A stretch of DNA of 64,000 nt from JBFGCM01 sp041581135. GTDB taxonomy: Bacteria > Actinomycetota > Acidimicrobiia > Spongiisociales > UBA5794. The stretch spans positions 12,031 through 76,030 of the forward strand of contig JBFGCM010000004.1 in the NCBI GenBank assembly GCA_041581135.1, given 5' to 3'. Of the stretch, positions 17,541-25,954 are shown in pieces; the first letter of the stretch is position 1; each line of letters starts with the position of its first letter. Under the pieces are notes generated by a model. That model had not been told where the DNA came from. It saw only the letters and a program-made list of their open reading frames with translations, and did not search any database. A program made the position numbers and the translations under genes.

Positions 17541-18896
17541 CTACAGACTCTCGATGAGCTTGTCCACCCGTTCGTCGATGGCCTTGAACGGGTCCTTGCA
17601 CAACACCGTGCGCTGGGCCTGGTCGTTGAGCTTGAGGTGCACCCAGTCCACCGTGAAGTCTCGCTTGCGGGCCTTGGCCGCCTTGATGAACTCGCCGCGG
17701 AGGCGGGCTCGGGTGGTCTGGGGCGGCTCCGTCATGGCGCGGTTGACCGCCTGGTCGGTCACCACTCGCTCCATGAGGCCCTTGCTCTGCAGCATGTAGT
17801 ACAGGCCACGGCTCCTGGTGACGTCGTGATAGGCGAGGTCGAGCAAAGCCAGGCGGGGGCTCGACATGGCGAGGTCATTTCGCATCCGGTAGCGCTCGAT
17901 CAGCTCGTGTTTGGCGACCCAATCGCACTCGCGCACGAGCGAGAACGGGTCCTTCTCCAAACCGGTGAGCAAGTATTCCCACATCTCGACGGCGCGATGC
18001 ACCTCAGCGGGGAAGCCGGAGGTGCGGCCGTAGCGCATGGCTCGCTCCAGGTATTCCCACTGGATGTCGAGGGCCGACAGCTCACGGCCGTTGGCCAAGC
18101 GGACCTTGCGCCGGCATGTGATGTCATGGCTGATCTCCCGAATGGCACGGATCGGGTTCTCGAGCGTCATCTCCCGGAACACGACGTCGTCCTCGAGCAT
18201 CTGCAGCAGCGCCGCAGTGGTGCCCACCTTCACGTAGTTCATGTACTCCGACATGTTCGAATCGCCGGCAATGACGTGCAGGCGGCGGTAGCGCTCAGCG
18301 TCGGCATGAGGCTCGTCACGGGTGTTGATGATGGGCCGGCTACGGGTGGTCGCCGACGAGATGCCCTCCCAGATGTGCTCGGCACGCTGTGCCAGACAGA
18401 AGACCGTGCCCCGGGCGGTCTGCAGCAACTTGCCGGCACCGGCGTAGATCTGGCGGGTCACGAAGAAGGGAATCAGGGTGTCGATGGTTCGCTGAAAGTC
18501 ACCCTGGCGGCCGATCAGGTAGTTCTCGTGGCAGCCGTAGGAGTTCCCTGCGGAGTCGGTGTTGTTCTTGAAGAGGTAGATCTGGCCTCGAATCCCCTCC
18601 TCTTCGAGGCGCTGCTCAGCCGAACGGAGCAAGCCCTCCAGGATGCGCTCCCCGGCCCGGTCGTGTGCCACGACGTCGAGCAGGCTGTCGCACTCGGGTG
18701 TGGCGTACTCGGGGTGCGAGCCCACATCCAGGTAGAGCCGAGCGCCGTTCTCGAGGAAGACGTTTGAGGAACGGCCCCAGCTGACCACTCGGCGGAACAG
18801 GTAGCGGGCGACCTCGTCGGGACTGAGCCGGCGTTGGCCCCGCAAGGTGCAGGTGACCCCGTACTCGTTCTCGATACCGAAGATACGTCGCTGCAT
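17541..18896 (-). CDS. pafA: Pup-protein ligase PafA
   Basis: Links the C-terminal glutamate of Pup to lysines of target proteins, using ATP, so that they enter the proteasome. The 451-residue protein starts MQRRIFGIENEYGV with Glu9 in the metal/nucleotide site. Asp57 is in LYLDVGSHPEYATPEC, and KNNTDSAGNSYGCHENYL and INTRDEPHAD follow. It lacks the extra loop seen in Dop. The ATG has a TAGCCT -10 box 7 bases upstream, so it is probably leaderless. A longer in-frame start is therefore unlikely. Confidence 0.96.
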   Translation of the reverse strand: MQRRIFGIENEYGVTCTLRGQRRLSPDEVARYLFRRVVSWGRSSNVFLENGARLYLDVGSHPEYATPECDSLLDVVAHDRAGERILEGLLRSAEQRLEEEGIRGQIYLFKNNTDSAGNSYGCHENYLIGRQGDFQRTIDTLIPFFVTRQIYAGAGKLLQTARGTVFCLAQRAEHIWEGISSATTRSRPIINTRDEPHADAERYRRLHVIAGDSNMSEYMNYVKVGTTAALLQMLEDDVVFREMTLENPIRAIREISHDITCRRKVRLANGRELSALDIQWEYLERAMRYGRTSGFPAEVHRAVEMWEYLLTGLEKDPFSLVRECDWVAKHELIERYRMRNDLAMSSPRLALLDLAYHDVTRSRGLYYMLQSKGLMERVVTDQAVNRAMTEPPQTTRARLRGEFIKAAKARKRDFTVDWVHLKLNDQAQRTVLCKDPFKAIDERVDKLIESL

Positions 18897-18903
18897 TGAC
18901 GAC

Positions 18904-18909
18904 AGGCTA
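18904..18909 (-). promoter_or_regulatory. -10 box, leaderless promoter of pafA
   Basis: TAGCCT on the minus strand, 7 bases before the ATG of pafA, with no Shine-Dalgarno between. It lies in a 59-base region between pafA and the divergent DUF2007-like gene. Confidence 0.5.
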
Positions 18910-18955
18910 CCGGGCAACGGCCGGCACGCACACGAAGCCGTGACAATCGACGACA

Positions 18956-19312
18956 ATGGACCCGATGGATCCCGCTCGCTATGTCTGCCTCACCAAGCTC
19001 GGCAGTGTCGCCACCGCCAACCTCATGGCGGCCCGCCTGCAGGCAGAGGGCATCGATGTGCGGGTCCACAGCGCTGCGCTGGGACCCTGGCCGGTGACCG
19101 TGGGCAATATGGCCGAGACCGAGCTGTGGGTGCTCAGTGACCGTGTGGCGGAAGCCAGCCAGATCCTCATGGACGCCGAGATCAACGAGGTGCTCGAGCG
19201 GACTCGGCCCCGCTCGATGGGCAAGCCGGTGCCGTTTCGTCTCGTGGCACTGGCCATCGGCGTGGTGTTCGGAGTGCTCTGGGTGCTCCGGATCATCCGC
19301 CTCTGGGGCTGA
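18956..19312 (+). CDS. DUF2007-like small membrane-anchored protein
   Basis: A 118-residue protein with an N-terminal alpha/beta module like DUF2007 (putative signal-transducing proteins). The match is in YVCLTKLGSVATANLMAARL, then EGIDVRV, ETELWVLSDRVAEASQIL. A single C-terminal membrane helix (residues about 95-112, LVALAIGVVFGVLWVLRII) follows. It is the only plus-strand gene between prcA and pafA, divergent from pafA and convergent with prcA with 9 bases between stops. It therefore interrupts the proteasome gene run. Function is unknown. Confidence 0.82.
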   Translation: MDPMDPARYVCLTKLGSVATANLMAARLQAEGIDVRVHSAALGPWPVTVGNMAETELWVLSDRVAEASQILMDAEINEVLERTRPRSMGKPVPFRLVALAIGVVFGVLWVLRIIRLWG

Positions 19313-19321
19313 GAGCGCCCG

Positions 19322-20002
19322 TCAGGATCTGGCTGCGGCGATCTCGTCGGTGTGCAACCGGCGGAACTTGCGCCGACCCAGGTTGCGGTCCAGCACCGCC
19401 GCCTCCCAGTCCTCATGGGCGATGGACCGTTCCTCCACCGCTTCGATGGCGTTGGCCGCGGCGAGGACGGCGCCCGCCAGAGGAGCTGCGGGATCGACAT
19501 TGTCGGCGAGGTGGGCTCGCAACGCCTCTTCGTGGCCGCCGATTGCACCGAAGCGCCTCTCGTCGTGAAGCGTTCCGTCGTACTGGACGCGGTAGAGCTC
19601 GGTGAGCTCCGCTGCGTCACCGATCTCCGCGACCAGGATCTCGATCTCGTACGGCTTCACCTCATGGGTGAAGATCTGGCCCAGCGTCTGCGAGTAGGCG
19701 TTGGCCAGACCCTTGCCGGTGACATCGGCCCGGCCATAGGCGTACCCCTTGAGGTCGGCGTACCGGATGCCGGCGATGCGCAGCGTCTCGAACTCGTTGA
19801 AGCGGCCCACCCCGGCGAAGGCAACTCGGTCGTAGATCTCACTCACCTTGTGCAGCGACGAGGCCGGGTTCTCACCGATGAGCAGCACGCCGTCCTGGTA
19901 CATGACCACCACGATGGACCGGCCTCTGGCGACGCCCTTGCGGGCGAACTCTGCCCGGTCCTTGATGAGCTGTTCGGGAGGGACGTAGAAGGGAACACCC
20001 AT
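19322..20002 (-). CDS. prcA: 20S proteasome alpha subunit
   Basis: Forms the outer rings and gate of the 20S core in the cytosol. The 226-residue protein begins MGVPFYVPPEQLIKDRAEFA, with the gating N-terminus and the alpha-type helix H0. GRSIVVVMYQDGVLLIGEN and the rest of the proteasome fold follow. It lacks the catalytic N-terminal Thr, as expected. The ATG overlaps the prcB stop by one base (TGATG), so translation is coupled. It is the last gene of the arc-dop-pup-prcB-prcA operon. Confidence 0.97.
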   Translation of the reverse strand: MGVPFYVPPEQLIKDRAEFARKGVARGRSIVVVMYQDGVLLIGENPASSLHKVSEIYDRVAFAGVGRFNEFETLRIAGIRYADLKGYAYGRADVTGKGLANAYSQTLGQIFTHEVKPYEIEILVAEIGDAAELTELYRVQYDGTLHDERRFGAIGGHEEALRAHLADNVDPAAPLAGAVLAAANAIEAVEERSIAHEDWEAAVLDRNLGRRKFRRLHTDEIAAARS

Positions 20003-20802
20003 CAGCGGGAGCCCACCACATCGGAGGCAATGGCCGCCACCCGATCGTCCGGCACTTCGGAGAAACCTGCCGAGGTGACCGTCACCAGGTTCGGGTAGAT
20101 GCGGCGCTGCAGATCCGGACCACCGGTTGCCGTGTCCTCTTCGGCGGCGGCGACGAGCGCCTCGACGGCGATCCGCAGTGCCTGCTCCTCGTCGATGCCC
20201 TCGCTCCAGGCGCTCTTCAAGAAGGCCTTCGCCTCCGAGCCGCCCGAGCCGGTGGTTGCATAATCCTGTTCCTCGTAGCGTCCGCCGACCACATCGAACG
20301 AATAGAGGCGTCCCTCGGACGCACCCTCGTCGAAGCCGCAGAAGAGCGGGATCACCACCAGGCCCTGAAACGCAAGCGGAAGCTGGTTGCGCACCATGGT
20401 GGCCAGGTGGTTGGCCTTCCCTTCCAGACTGAGCCGGGTGCCCTCGAGCTTCTCGTAGTGCTCGAGCTCGGTCTGGAACAACTTGATGAGCTCCACGGCC
20501 AGGCCTGCCGTGCCCGAGATGGCCACCGCAGAGAAGTCGTCGGCCGCGTAGACCTTCTTCAGCCGCCGGTGGGCGATCTGGTGCCCGGCGGTGGCGCGGC
20601 GGTCACCACCCATCACCACCCCGTCGGCGAAACGGAGCGCCAGCACCGTGGTGCCCTCTGGGGCGCGCAACGCGTGGCTGGATGACTCCGGGATGTCCCA
20701 CGTCGGGTTCATGCCGTGCGCGGCGAGCAGCGACGTGAAACTGGCCGCGGGAGTGACCGAACCAAGGGGCAGCGACGCCCCGGAGTGGTCCGTGTCGCTC
20801 AC
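20002..20802 (-). CDS. prcB: 20S proteasome beta subunit
   Basis: Catalytic subunit of the proteasome core. A 50-residue propeptide (MSDTDHSGASLPLG and on) ends at Gly50, with autocleavage expected to expose Thr51 in EGTTVLALRF. Active-site features follow: GGDRRAT, then KVYAADDF with the catalytic Lys, and TGSGGSEAKAFL. The 266 residues are family length. GTG start overlaps the pup stop as GTGA, so pup, prcB and prcA are translationally linked. Confidence 0.97.
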   Translation of the reverse strand: MSDTDHSGASLPLGSVTPAASFTSLLAAHGMNPTWDIPESSSHALRAPEGTTVLALRFADGVVMGGDRRATAGHQIAHRRLKKVYAADDFSAVAISGTAGLAVELIKLFQTELEHYEKLEGTRLSLEGKANHLATMVRNQLPLAFQGLVVIPLFCGFDEGASEGRLYSFDVVGGRYEEQDYATTGSGGSEAKAFLKSAWSEGIDEEQALRIAVEALVAAAEEDTATGGPDLQRRIYPNLVTVTSAGFSEVPDDRVAAIASDVVGSR

Positions 20803-20993
20803 TGACCGCCCTTCTGGACGTAGTTCTTGACGAACTCCTCGGCGTTCTCCTCGAGCACCGAGTCGATCTCCTCCAAGATGTCGTCGATGCGGTCGGTGAT
20901 CTCCTCGCCCTTGGCGGACGTCACGTCTTCGACGGCGACGTCCTCCTGGTCGGCAGTCGATTTCTGAGCTTGTTTGCGATCTTTGTCGGACAC
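20799..20993 (-). CDS. pup: Prokaryotic ubiquitin-like protein Pup
   Basis: Small tag attached to lysines of proteins bound for the proteasome. The 64-residue protein is acidic and mostly disordered, with a coiled-coil-prone middle that docks on ARC/Mpa. It ends in FVKNYVQKGGQ. The terminal Gln must be deamidated to Glu by Dop before PafA can use it, which fits dop directly upstream. GTG start follows the dop stop with no gap, and GGAGG inside the end of dop serves as ribosome-binding site. Confidence 0.97.
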   Translation of the reverse strand: MSDKDRKQAQKSTADQEDVAVEDVTSAKGEEITDRIDDILEEIDSVLEENAEEFVKNYVQKGGQ

Positions 20994-22472
20994 TTAGCTG
21001 CCTCCTAGCGCGGTCACGAGTGCGGCGGCGTCGGGACTGGCGTCGAGAAGCTCACCCACCCGCTCTCTGGTGCCGCGTAGCGGTTCCATCATAGGCACCC
21101 GCTTGAGGGCCTCTTCCCCGACATCGAACACGAGCGAATCCCAGTTCGCCGCAACCAATGCCGGCCCGAATCTCGCCACGCAGTTGCCTCGGAAGAAGGC
21201 CCGCGTCCGCTCCGGCGGGTCGGAAACAGCACGCTGCACCTGGTCGTCGGTAAACAGGCGCTTCATGCGGCCGGCGTTCACCAAGCGGTGATACAGCCCC
21301 TTCTCGGGATCGACGTCGTGGTACTGCAGGTCGAGGAGCCGGAGCTTGGGCGCATCCCAGTCGAGACCGTCACGTTCCCGGTACCCCTCCAAGAGGCGGT
21401 ACTTGGCCACCCAGTCGAGCCGATCGGCCGTGGACGACACGTTGGACTCGAGGTCCGTGAGGATGCGCTCCCACTGCCCCAGCACGTGCTCGTAGGTGTC
21501 GGCCAGATCGCTGCTCCGGGCATATTTGACCGCCCACTCGTGGTACTGCCATTGCAGCTCGAGGGCGGTCATCTGGCGGCCGTCGGCCAGCGTGAGCAGA
21601 TGCCCGAGATCCACGTCGTGGCTCACCTTCCACACCTCGGAGACCGGATCCTCGAGCGCCAGCTCCTCGGGAATGGCGCCGTCCTCGATGGCGCTCAGGA
21701 CGATGGCGGCGGTCCCGAGCTTGAGGAACGTCTGCACCTCGGACATCGTCGCGTCGCCGATGATGACGTGAAGCCGGCGGTACTTGCCCGAATCGGCATG
21801 TGGCTCGTCGCGAGTGTTGATGATCGGACGCTTCAGCGTGGTTTCGAGGCCGACTTCCTCCTCGAAGAAGTCGGCCCGCTGCGTGATCTGGAACCCGACC
21901 TGGGGTCGACCGTTCTCGGCACCCACCTTGCCGGATCCCGTGAAGATCTGGCGACTGACCAGGAAGGTGCTGAAGAACTTGATGACATCGGCGAACGGCA
22001 ACTCCCGCGCCAGCAGGAAGTTCTCGTGGGCCCCGTAGGAGTTCCCCTTCCCGTCGCTGTTGTTCTTGTGAACGAACATCCGCTCGTGGGCCGGCATCAC
22101 CAGTCGGGCGTTGGCGACCGCCCGTGCCATCACGACTTCTCCCGCCTTGTCGTACAAGGCTCCTTCGAGCGGGTCGTAGCACTCCGGGGTCGAGTATTCC
22201 GGATGAGCGTGATCGACGTACAGTCGCGCTCCGTTGGTGAGCACGACGTTGACCAGGCCGGTCTCCAGCTCACCCGGCAGTGCGTCTTCGAAGCCGAACC
22301 CTCGGGCGTCACGGCCGGGCGACTCCTCGTCGAACGACCATTGGATGCGGGCACGGCCCCCGGCGTAGTTGTTGATCACCGTGGATGATGCCAACACGGG
22401 GTTGAAGTCGGCCTGATGCCGGACCGTGATGCCGAACTCGGTCTCGGTGCCGACGACCTTGTGCACTGCCAT
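20994..22472 (-). CDS. dop: Deamidase/depupylase Dop
   Basis: Deamidates the C-terminal Gln of Pup and removes Pup from tagged proteins. It is homologous to PafA. Glu10 lies in VGTETEFGIT and Asp87 in RLYVDHAHPEYSTPEC. HKNNSDGKGNSYGAHENFL and INTRDEPHAD follow. The extra loop that separates Dop from PafA is present at about residues 45-72 (DEESPGRDARGFGFED). The 492 residues are typical. It lies 9 bases after arc and abuts pup. Confidence 0.97.
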   Translation of the reverse strand: MAVHKVVGTETEFGITVRHQADFNPVLASSTVINNYAGGRARIQWSFDEESPGRDARGFGFEDALPGELETGLVNVVLTNGARLYVDHAHPEYSTPECYDPLEGALYDKAGEVVMARAVANARLVMPAHERMFVHKNNSDGKGNSYGAHENFLLARELPFADVIKFFSTFLVSRQIFTGSGKVGAENGRPQVGFQITQRADFFEEEVGLETTLKRPIINTRDEPHADSGKYRRLHVIIGDATMSEVQTFLKLGTAAIVLSAIEDGAIPEELALEDPVSEVWKVSHDVDLGHLLTLADGRQMTALELQWQYHEWAVKYARSSDLADTYEHVLGQWERILTDLESNVSSTADRLDWVAKYRLLEGYRERDGLDWDAPKLRLLDLQYHDVDPEKGLYHRLVNAGRMKRLFTDDQVQRAVSDPPERTRAFFRGNCVARFGPALVAANWDSLVFDVGEEALKRVPMMEPLRGTRERVGELLDASPDAAALVTALGGS

Positions 22473-22481
22473 GGCGCGACC

Positions 22482-24182
22482 CTACAGGTACTGGCCCGGA
22501 GTTACCGCCTCGATGGTACGGCTCTCCCCGTCGCCTTCGATGAGCGTGCGCACGTACACGATGCGCTCGCCCTTCTTGCCCGAGATTCGAGCCCAGTCGT
22601 CGGGGTTCGTCGTGTTGGGAAGATCCTCGTGCTCCTTGAACTCCTGCGTGATGGCCTCGAGGAGATCACCGGTTCGAAGGCCGATGGTGCCGTCGTCGAT
22701 CTCCCGCTTGATGGCCGTCTTCTTGGCACGACTCACGATGTTCTGGATCATGGCTCCGGACGAGAAGTCCTTGAAGTAGAGGACCTCTCGGTCGCCGTTG
22801 GCATAGGTCACTTCCAGGAATCGGTTGCTCTCGTCGGCGGCGTACATCTTCTCGACCACGGACGCGATCATGCGATCGAGGAGTGTGCGAGCATCGCCTG
22901 CCGCGGTCACCTCCTGCGCGTCGAGCGGCAGCCGATCGGTCAGGTAGATCTTGAAGATCTCTCTGGCGGCGACGACATCGGGGCGCTCGATCTTGATCTT
23001 CACGTCGAGGCGGCCGGGGCGCAGGATGGCCGGGTCGATGAGGTCTTCACGGTTCGATGCCCCGATCACGATGACGTTCTTGAGTCCTTCGACGCCGTCC
23101 AGCTCGGACAGCAGCTGCGGCACGATGGTCGACTCGACGTCGGACGAGATGCCGCTGCCGCGAGTGCGGAACAGAGAGTCCATCTCGTCGAAGAACACGA
23201 TCACCGGGACACCCTTGTCGGACTTCTCCTTGGCGCGCTGGAAGATCAGGCGGATCTGGCGCTCGCTCTCGCCGACGTACTTGTTGAGCAGTTCCGGGCC
23301 CTTGATGTTGAGGAAAAAGCTGCGCACATCGCTGTCGCCCGTCTTCTTGCCGACCGCCTGGGCGAGGCTGTTGGCGACGGCCTTGGCGATGAGGGTCTTG
23401 CCGCAGCCGGGGGGGCCGTACAGCAGCACACCCTTGGGGGGAGCCAGCTCGTAATCGAGGAATCGCTCGCGGTGCACGTACGGCAGCTCGACGGCGTCGC
23501 GGATGGTCTCGATCTGCTCGCGCAACCCGCCGATCTCCTCGTAGGTCACGCTCGGCACTTCCTCGAGGACGAGCTCTTCGACCTCGGGCCGCACCAGGCG
23601 CTCGAACACCAACCCGGTGCGGGTGTCCATGCGCACGTGGTCGCCGACCCGCACGTACTCGCCCTGGAGCGGAGCCGCCAGCTCGACGACACGTTCCTCA
23701 TCGCCCCGACCCAGCACGATCAGCCGGTCGTCGCCCAGCACCTCCTTGATGGTAACGACCTCACCGGAGGGATCGAACTCACGAACATCGATGATGTTGA
23801 GTGACTCGTTGAGGAGGATCTCCTGGCCCTTCTCCAGCGCCTTGATCTCGAGCGTCGGTTCCACGTTCACCCGCATCTTGCGGCCGGCGGTGAACACGTC
23901 GGCGGTTCCGTCCTCGTTGATCCCCAGCACCACCCCGAACGGGTTCGGGGGTGCCGTCAGCTTCTCGACCTCCTCCCGGAGCAGCGCGAGCTGCTCGCGG
24001 GTCTCCTCGAGCGCAGCGGTCAGCTTCTGGTTCTGTGTTGCCGATTGCGAAAGCTGCCCCTTCGCCTCCAGCAGGCGCTCCTCGAGCACACGCACGCGGC
24101 GAGGCGCGTCCTGCAAGCGGCGACGAAGGACGGCGACCTCCTCCTCGAGCATCCGCAACTTGGCGGTCAGCTCATCATCCAC
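22482..24182 (-). CDS. arc: AAA+ proteasome-activating ATPase ARC/Mpa
   Basis: Hexameric unfoldase that recognises Pup on substrates and feeds them into the 20S core. Residues 1 to about 80 form the coiled coil that binds Pup. Two OB-fold domains follow, then the AAA domain with Walker A GPPGCGKT and Walker B IVFFDEMDSL. The arginine finger region is ILRPGRLDVKI. The C-terminus ends GQYL, the motif that docks in the alpha ring. I chose the GTG at 24182 because GGAG lies 8 bases before it. An in-frame GTG at 24230 would add 16 residues but has no such site. Confidence 0.95.
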   Translation of the reverse strand: MDDELTAKLRMLEEEVAVLRRRLQDAPRRVRVLEERLLEAKGQLSQSATQNQKLTAALEETREQLALLREEVEKLTAPPNPFGVVLGINEDGTADVFTAGRKMRVNVEPTLEIKALEKGQEILLNESLNIIDVREFDPSGEVVTIKEVLGDDRLIVLGRGDEERVVELAAPLQGEYVRVGDHVRMDTRTGLVFERLVRPEVEELVLEEVPSVTYEEIGGLREQIETIRDAVELPYVHRERFLDYELAPPKGVLLYGPPGCGKTLIAKAVANSLAQAVGKKTGDSDVRSFFLNIKGPELLNKYVGESERQIRLIFQRAKEKSDKGVPVIVFFDEMDSLFRTRGSGISSDVESTIVPQLLSELDGVEGLKNVIVIGASNREDLIDPAILRPGRLDVKIKIERPDVVAAREIFKIYLTDRLPLDAQEVTAAGDARTLLDRMIASVVEKMYAADESNRFLEVTYANGDREVLYFKDFSSGAMIQNIVSRAKKTAIKREIDDGTIGLRTGDLLEAITQEFKEHEDLPNTTNPDDWARISGKKGERIVYVRTLIEGDGESRTIEAVTPGQYL

Positions 24183-24289
24183 GTCGTCTCTCCAGTCCTC
24201 TCTGGCCCCGAGCCGGTCGAGCTCGAGCACCGGGCCCGTCGGTTCGGGTGCGTACTACCTCTATCGGCACATCCCGGTCCGACTTGCGA

Positions 24290-24295
24290 AGTATA
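24290..24295 (-). promoter_or_regulatory. Candidate -10 box for the arc-dop-pup-prcBA operon
   Basis: TATACT on the minus strand in the 247-base gap between arc and the divergent ferredoxin gene. It would give a leader of about 100 bases. No good -35 box is seen. The remainder of the gap holds the ferredoxin promoter and nothing else I can support. Confidence 0.3.
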
Positions 24296-24371
24296 CGGCC
24301 ACCCGGATCTTTCCCTTCGGAGCTCCGAGAGGATGCCGATGAAGCCTCGAAGCCACCCAGAGCTGCGATGG

Positions 24372-24399
24372 TTGAGAACAGCCGGACCCGCCCTACAAT
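24372..24399 (+). promoter_or_regulatory. Promoter of the ferredoxin gene
   Basis: TTGAGA at 24372-24377 and TACAAT at 24394-24399 with a 16-base spacer. The start codon follows at 24430, after an AAAGGGA ribosome-binding sequence. Confidence 0.6.
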
Positions 24400-24429
24400 G
24401 CCGAGACGAATTGGAAAGGGACCAACGAC

Positions 24430-24675
24430 ATGAAGGTTTGGATCGACCAAGACCTCTGCACCGGCGACGGACTCTGCGAGGAGATCGCCCCTGACGTCTT
24501 CGTGCTGCTCGACGACGGCCTCGCCTATGTGCGAGAGGGCGACAAGGTCTTCGCCGCGGCCGAGGGCAACCCGGAGGGCGCTCAGGGCCTTGCCGCGATC
24601 CCCGACGGGCAGCTGGACTTGGTCGTCGAATCGGCCGAAGAGTGTCCCGGAGAGTGCATCTTCATCGAGCCGTAG
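24430..24675 (+). CDS. 3Fe-4S-type ferredoxin
   Basis: Small electron carrier, often the partner of a cytochrome P450 in actinobacteria. It has 81 residues and is acidic. Cluster ligands are Cys10 and Cys16 in CTGDGLC, and the C-terminal Cys pair in EECPGECIFIEP. The second-position residue of the first motif (Gly-Asp-Gly) replaces the Cys needed for a 4Fe-4S cluster, so 3Fe-4S is likely. It has its own promoter and ribosome-binding site, and is divergent from arc. No P450 or reductase is nearby. Confidence 0.9.
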   Translation: MKVWIDQDLCTGDGLCEEIAPDVFVLLDDGLAYVREGDKVFAAAEGNPEGAQGLAAIPDGQLDLVVESAEECPGECIFIEP

Positions 24676-24722
24676 CTCGGCCCACCATCGAGGTCTCGAG
24701 GAGGTCCCGCCCTGGGTGAGTT

Positions 24723-25520
24723 CTACGCGTCCGCCTCCCCCTCGGAGCCGATCTTGCGGGCAACGGTGACAAACCCCGTGTGACCGATCATCTGATGTGA
24801 GGGCCGCACCGAGCGTCGCGTCACGTGCCATTCCCGGACGAGGGTCTCGAAGGTCACCACCTCGACGAACCGCTTCGATGTCTTGAGGGCGGCGGTGATC
24901 TCCTGCACCTGGGGCACGGTAGGCAGGTAGCACGCGAAGACGCCGCCCGGAGCCAGGTGGCCCACCGCCGGCTCCACCATGTGCCATGGCTCGGGGAGAT
25001 CCAGCACGATGCGGTCCGGGCCCACCTCGGCGACATGAGCGGCGACGTCGCCGGTGCGAAGCTCCAGATTGGCCGGAAGGCCGCCGAAGAACTCCTCGAT
25101 GCGCTTCCTGGCGTGTGCCAGGTGGTCCTCGCGTTGTTCGACGCTCACCACGCGACCCGAGACGCCGACGGCGCGTACCAACGCGATCGTCAGCGCTCCA
25201 GAACCGGTGCCCGCCTCGAGTACCACCGACCCGGGACCGACATCGCCCCACATGACCAGCTGGGCGGAGTCCTTGGGATAGACCACCTGCGCACCACGCG
25301 GCATCTTGAGGACGTAGTCGGCGTAGGTGGGGCTCAGCGCCACGAGACGGCCGCCGTTGCTCGAGTAGAAGATGCTCCCGTCCTGAGAGCCGATGATCTC
25401 GGAGTGTGACAACGAGCCGCGGTGGTAGTGGAAGTCGCGACCAGGATCGAGGCGCAGCAGGTAGCGATGGCCTTTGTGGTCGACGAGGAGGCAGGCGTCG
25501 CCCGCGGCGAACGAACGCAC
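24723..25520 (-). CDS. trmI: tRNA (adenine-58-N1)-methyltransferase TrmI
   Basis: Methylates A58 in the T-loop of tRNA using SAM. The 265-residue protein has the N-terminal beta domain (LVDHKGHRYLLRL). The SAM fold includes VVLEAGTGSGALTIAL, and the active-site motif is DLPEPWHM. RPSHQMIGHTGFVTVARK closes the protein. Length and the GTSSGALT-type motif match TrmI. GTG start has no clear ribosome-binding site. It lies 6 bases after a 30-residue membrane ORF, so coupling to that is possible. trmI near arc/mpa is conserved in Mycobacterium. Confidence 0.94.
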   Translation of the reverse strand: MRSFAAGDACLLVDHKGHRYLLRLDPGRDFHYHRGSLSHSEIIGSQDGSIFYSSNGGRLVALSPTYADYVLKMPRGAQVVYPKDSAQLVMWGDVGPGSVVLEAGTGSGALTIALVRAVGVSGRVVSVEQREDHLAHARKRIEEFFGGLPANLELRTGDVAAHVAEVGPDRIVLDLPEPWHMVEPAVGHLAPGGVFACYLPTVPQVQEITAALKTSKRFVEVVTFETLVREWHVTRRSVRPSHQMIGHTGFVTVARKIGSEGEADA

Positions 25521-25526
25521 GCCGGC

Positions 25527-25619
25527 TCAGAGCACGAACGGGAGGATGACGCTGCCGACGAGGCCGACCACCACGATGATGGCCATGACCACGATGATCT
25601 TCTCTCGATGCCGGAACAT
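25527..25619 (-). CDS. 30-residue single-helix membrane peptide upstream of trmI
   Basis: Short ORF starting MFRHREKII followed by one hydrophobic helix, VVMAIIVVVGLVGSVILPFV. Two positive residues before the helix suggest an inside N-terminus. An exact -10 box TAGAGT lies 6 bases before the ATG, as for other leaderless genes here, and trmI follows within 7 bases. Alternatively the ORF could be a leader peptide for trmI, or chance. Function is unknown. Confidence 0.55.
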   Translation of the reverse strand: MFRHREKIIVVMAIIVVVGLVGSVILPFVL

Positions 25620-25625
25620 ACGCCC

Positions 25626-25631
25626 ACTCTA
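25626..25631 (-). promoter_or_regulatory. -10 box, leaderless promoter for the membrane peptide and trmI
   Basis: TAGAGT on the minus strand, 6 bases before the ATG at 25619. It is divergent from the box at 25666, and the predicted start points are about 59 bases apart. Confidence 0.45.
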
Positions 25632-25665
25632 GGCACGGTCCCGGTTCGACCCGGACCCGACGATC

Positions 25666-25671
25666 TAGGCT
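25666..25671 (+). promoter_or_regulatory. -10 box, leaderless promoter for the 83-residue protein
   Basis: TAGGCT, 6 bases before the GTG at 25678. A TTCGAC lies 18 bases upstream as a weak -35. The two divergent genes here are both predicted to be leaderless. Confidence 0.45.
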
Positions 25672-25677
25672 GCACCC

Positions 25678-25929
25678 GTGGCTTCGTTGCTCGCTTTCAT
25701 CTTGCGCCGCGTCAATCTGCCGGCCCTCGGCGCCGCTGCTCTCGGCTGGCGAGCCCTCACGGGCGGACTGCGCCGCGGCCAGCCGGGGCTCGCCGGGCTG
25801 GGAACCGCCGCGGTCATCCTGAGTGCGATCCGCAAACGCCGTGGTCCGGCCAAGGAACGCATATATCGCCAGACGATCAAGGAGGGCCAGATCGTGGAGC
25901 TCCGCGTGGTCCACGATCCGGACGACTGA
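25678..25929 (+). CDS. Small basic hypothetical protein, 83 residues
   Basis: Not recognised. The N-terminal half has hydrophobic stretches (LLAFILRRVNLPALGAAALGW and then GLGTAAVILSAI) that could be one or two short helices. The C-terminal half is basic then acidic (KERIYRQTIKEGQIVELRVV). It is divergent from the 30-residue membrane peptide and convergent with the next gene. Support is the -10 box at leaderless spacing and absence of any other coding frame. Confidence 0.6.
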   Translation: MASLLAFILRRVNLPALGAAALGWRALTGGLRRGQPGLAGLGTAAVILSAIRKRRGPAKERIYRQTIKEGQIVELRVVHDPDD

Positions 25930-25954
25930 GCGACGTCGGCCGCAGCATTCCCCG

